Below are positions 11,812-13,899 of a stretch of DNA of 13,899 nt, in pieces. Source of the stretch: Candidatus Shapirobacteria bacterium (GTDB lineage Bacteria > Patescibacteriota > Microgenomatia > UBA12405); assembly GCA_020056515.1 (NCBI GenBank), contig JAGVHP010000075.1:1-13899 (forward strand), in the 5' to 3' direction. The translations under genes and the position numbers were made by a program. The notes under the pieces are model-generated. The model searched no databases, was not told where the DNA came from, and was given only the letters and a program-made list of their open reading frames with translations. The number at the start of each line of letters is the position of its first letter. Within the stretch, counting starts at the first letter, position 1.

Positions 11812-12238
11812 TAAATTTAAATGAAAATAAGTAAAGAATTGATGATAAAAAGTTATAAGTAATAAGAAGAAAGTTAATTTAAAATATAAAAGATTCTAGT
11901 GGTGATAACCGGTGTTACTAATTTTGAAAAACTATAAATAAAAATAGAAACGGAAGAGTTTTTGTATGTTGAGAAAGAAAAATACCAGAAACTATCTTAA
12001 GTTAGTGTGTAACCAGTGTGTCCTATAGTTGATCGTTTATGCCAAAAGATACCGCAAAAACAGAAAATCAGCTCCCCTCCTCTTGAGTATATTACAAATA
12101 TGCCGTATATTAGGACTATATTGAAATTTTATACCTGATTAACAGTCGGCCTACCTAAGTGCCAATTGGTATGGTTGGAGAAAGGATATCTTATAATAGT
12201 AAAAAATAAATAGGCCTATAACAAAAAGCAACAATAAC

Positions 12239-13899
12239 CTATAAAGTTGTGAGGCTGTTAACCCGGTCCTCAGAGGTTTTAAGTCTCATTAAAATAACAC
12301 CACGAGTATTTCGGGAAAGAACGGGAATATTCTTTAGGGGCAGTTTGATGGTAACAGCCTTTTTGGAGATTAAAATTAATAGTTCTGTTTTTTCGTTAAC
12401 AACGGCGGTGGCGGCAATATTGCCGGTTTTGGCGGATAGATTGGATACTTTGACACCAATACCACCCCGCTTCTGGAGAGGATAGAGATAGACGTCGCTT
12501 CTTTTGCCGACTCCGTTTTCGGTAACCATCATTAAGTGCCGGAAAGAAGATGGGTTTCTTTTGGGGGGGAGAATGTCCATGGAGATAACTTCATCCTGAT
12601 CTTTGAGGGTAATTCCCCGAACCCCTCGGGTGTGTCGACCCATGGGGCGGGTATCAGTTTCATTAAAACGAATACATTTACCCATTTTAGTGGCCAAAAA
12701 GATCTGATCATTACCGCTGGTTGTTTTGGCCCAGATGAGCTGGTCACCAACATCTAATTTAATGCTGGTAAGTCCGGAGAGACGAATATTGGCAAATTTT
12801 TCAATGGCAGTTTTTTTGATAACACCTTTACGGGTAGCCAGAATTATGAATTTAGAGTCGGAAACTTTGGCAACCGGGAGAACTGTCTCAACTTTTTCAC
12901 CGGTGACGATGTTAATTAAGTTAACCACAGCCTGCCCCTTAGATTGTCGGGAAGATTCGGGGATTTCCCAAACCTTGGTTTTGAAACAGCGGCCTTTGTT
13001 GGTGAAAAAGAGGAGATTGTCGTGGGTATTAACATTGAAAAGACTTTCAACCTCATCTTCGGTTTTGGTTGACATGCCACTAACTCCAACTCCGCCCCGT
13101 TGTTGAGTGCGATAGGTGTCCTGAGGTAAGCGCTTGATATATCCGCTTCGGGTGATGGTAACCAGAGTGGGTTCGGAAGGAATAAGATCTTCCTCGCTGA
13201 AATCGGCTAGGTCCCGGACAAAGATTTTAGTTAATCTGGGGTCGGCATATTTTTCCCTGATCTCCTTGTTTTCGTTTTTGAGAATGGTAATCATTTTACC
13301 GGCGACGGTAATTATGGCGGTGAGATCGTTGATTACTTTTTGGATGTCAACATATTCATCTTCGATTTTTTGACGTTCCAGAGCGGCTAGACGCCGAAGT
13401 TGCATTTCCAGGATAGCAGAGGCCTGAAGATCGCTTAAAGAAAACTTGTCCATTAGATTAGTCTTGGCAGTATCGGCAGTTTCTGAAGCCCGGATAGTTT
13501 TTATTACCGCATCCAGATTGTCCAAGGCAATTTTTAGACCTTCGAGGATGTGAGAGCGTAAATAAGCAGCTTTTAAATCAAAAATAGTCCGTTTACGAAT
13601 GATTAATTCCCGGTGACGGAGAAAAAGTAGTAAAAGTTGACGAAGGTTTAAGGTTTGGGGAATGCCACCAACCAGAGCTAACATGTTGGCAGAATATGAC
13701 GATTGAAGCGGAGTATATTTGTAGAGTTTATTCAGAATTGATTTGGGTTTGCCGGTTTTTCTAATTTCCAAGACCACCCGAATGCCGTGGCGATCGGACT
13801 CGTCACGCAGATCACTGATGCCAATGATTTTTTTGTCGGTAGCTAACTGGGCTATCTTTTGCACCAGCTCGGCTTTGTTGACCTGATAGGGAATTTCGG
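12239..13899 (-). CDS. gyrA: DNA gyrase subunit A, 5' part outside window
   Basis: The frame is open to the right edge; the last codons read EIPYQVNKAELVQKIA, a GyrA/ParC signature from the region before the tower domain. The ~552 residues visible therefore cover the tower, the long coiled coil with the exit gate, and the C-terminal beta-pinwheel that wraps DNA; the catalytic tyrosine lies off the window. Pinwheel blades are visible as repeated G-x-x-x-R/K units, with a GyrA-box-like QQRGGVGVSG and a second QKRGGIGV near the end, which favour gyrase over Topo IV. With GyrB it introduces negative supercoils. It ends without an acidic tail. The gene is convergent with the recombinase. Confidence 0.95.
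   Translation of the reverse strand, partial: EIPYQVNKAELVQKIAQLATDKKIIGISDLRDESDRHGIRVVLEIRKTGKPKSILNKLYKYTPLQSSYSANMLALVGGIPQTLNLRQLLLLFLRHRELIIRKRTIFDLKAAYLRSHILEGLKIALDNLDAVIKTIRASETADTAKTNLMDKFSLSDLQASAILEMQLRRLAALERQKIEDEYVDIQKVINDLTAIITVAGKMITILKNENKEIREKYADPRLTKIFVRDLADFSEEDLIPSEPTLVTITRSGYIKRLPQDTYRTQQRGGVGVSGMSTKTEDEVESLFNVNTHDNLLFFTNKGRCFKTKVWEIPESSRQSKGQAVVNLINIVTGEKVETVLPVAKVSDSKFIILATRKGVIKKTAIEKFANIRLSGLTSIKLDVGDQLIWAKTTSGNDQIFLATKMGKCIRFNETDTRPMGRHTRGVRGITLKDQDEVISMDILPPKRNPSSFRHLMMVTENGVGKRSDVYLYPLQKRGGIGVKVSNLSAKTGNIAATAVVNEKTELLILISKKAVTIKLPLKNIPVLSRNTRGVILMRLKTSEDRVNSLTTL

Larger units (their letters stand above)
11710..12238. other. 529-nt gene-free region between recombinase and gyrA
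   Basis: This very AT-rich stretch has no convincing gene. It carries a tandem CCGCATT (11710-11716 and 11730-11736), a plus-strand TTGACA promoter-like element, a possible 19-codon ORF (11752-11811), the right copy of the 12-bp repeat (11784-11795), a two-unit 11-bp repeat AGTGTGT (12004-12021), a GACTATATTGAAA motif (12114-12126) and a TATAAT box (12192-12197). No U-tailed hairpin closing gyrA is apparent. Confidence 0.6.

Noticed and set aside
12192..12197. TATAAT as a promoter into the gyrA 3' end
   Set aside because: No -35 at 16-18 nt (nearest TTGGTA is 20 nt away), and the DNA is so AT-rich that such boxes are expected by chance.
10020..12238. Replication origin around the recombinase/gyrA spacers
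   Set aside because: No cluster of TTATCCACA-type DnaA boxes was found, and dnaA/dnaN are absent; the repeats are inverted pairs, not iterons.
12249..13373. Several plus-strand frames inside gyrA
   Set aside because: They are antisense to conserved GyrA sequence and have no domain features.

Overview
The window looks like a compact genome of a Candidate Phyla Radiation (Patescibacteria) bacterium, most likely Microgenomates-like. The grounds are short, tightly packed and often overlapping genes, minimal or degenerate versions of familiar families (a metallo-beta-lactamase fold without its histidines, a small LspA-like protein, an Lgt-like protein), a DUF5666-type secreted protein and the gene order around dnaB and yebC. 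UGA is used as a stop (for example at the ends of the Lgt-like gene and yebC), so this is not a code-25 lineage. The taxonomic call is inference; no ribosomal RNA is present.

Layout from left to right. Positions 1-90 carry a tandem 16-bp repeat that resembles a transposon end. It is followed by a VapBC-type AbrB/PIN toxin-antitoxin pair (140-764), which runs head-on into hisS and overlaps it by 38 bp. On the minus strand, hisS (727-1965), an unrecognised small ORF (2018-2260), a strong terminator (2289-2316) and tRNA-His(GTG) (2411-2488) form a histidine-charging neighbourhood. Upstream of that lies a structured intergenic stretch (2490-2755). It contains a heptad AATT-NNN repeat, a hairpin and a self-contained promoter/stem/terminator unit that could be a small RNA. 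Next come two coupled minus-strand cell-surface genes (2755-3815).

Divergently, an MBL-fold gene and dnaB form a plus-strand pair (3844-5702). The dnaB reading frame has no ATG/GTG/TTG near its conserved N-terminus and appears to start at AUU behind a strong Shine-Dalgarno. tRNA-Leu(CAA) follows on the minus strand. Then comes a seven-gene plus-strand operon with overlapping or nearly abutting junctions (5834-10019): Lgt-like membrane protein, DksA/TraR zinc finger, LspA-like protein, RluA-family pseudouridine synthase, LytR_C-domain protein, YebC and a polytopic membrane protein.

The right part is different in texture. A Xer-type tyrosine recombinase (10771-11709) sits between two long gene-free stretches (685 and 529 nt) that contain inverted repeats, direct repeats and a recurring GACTATAT-type motif on both sides. 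The window ends inside gyrA, which runs off the right edge on the minus strand.

Two themes stand out. At four transcription-unit starts, a -10-like hexamer ends exactly 6 nt before the start codon, which predicts leaderless mRNAs, while genes inside operons use overlaps or Shine-Dalgarno sequences. The surroundings of the recombinase look like a recombination or regulatory locus, not ordinary spacer.
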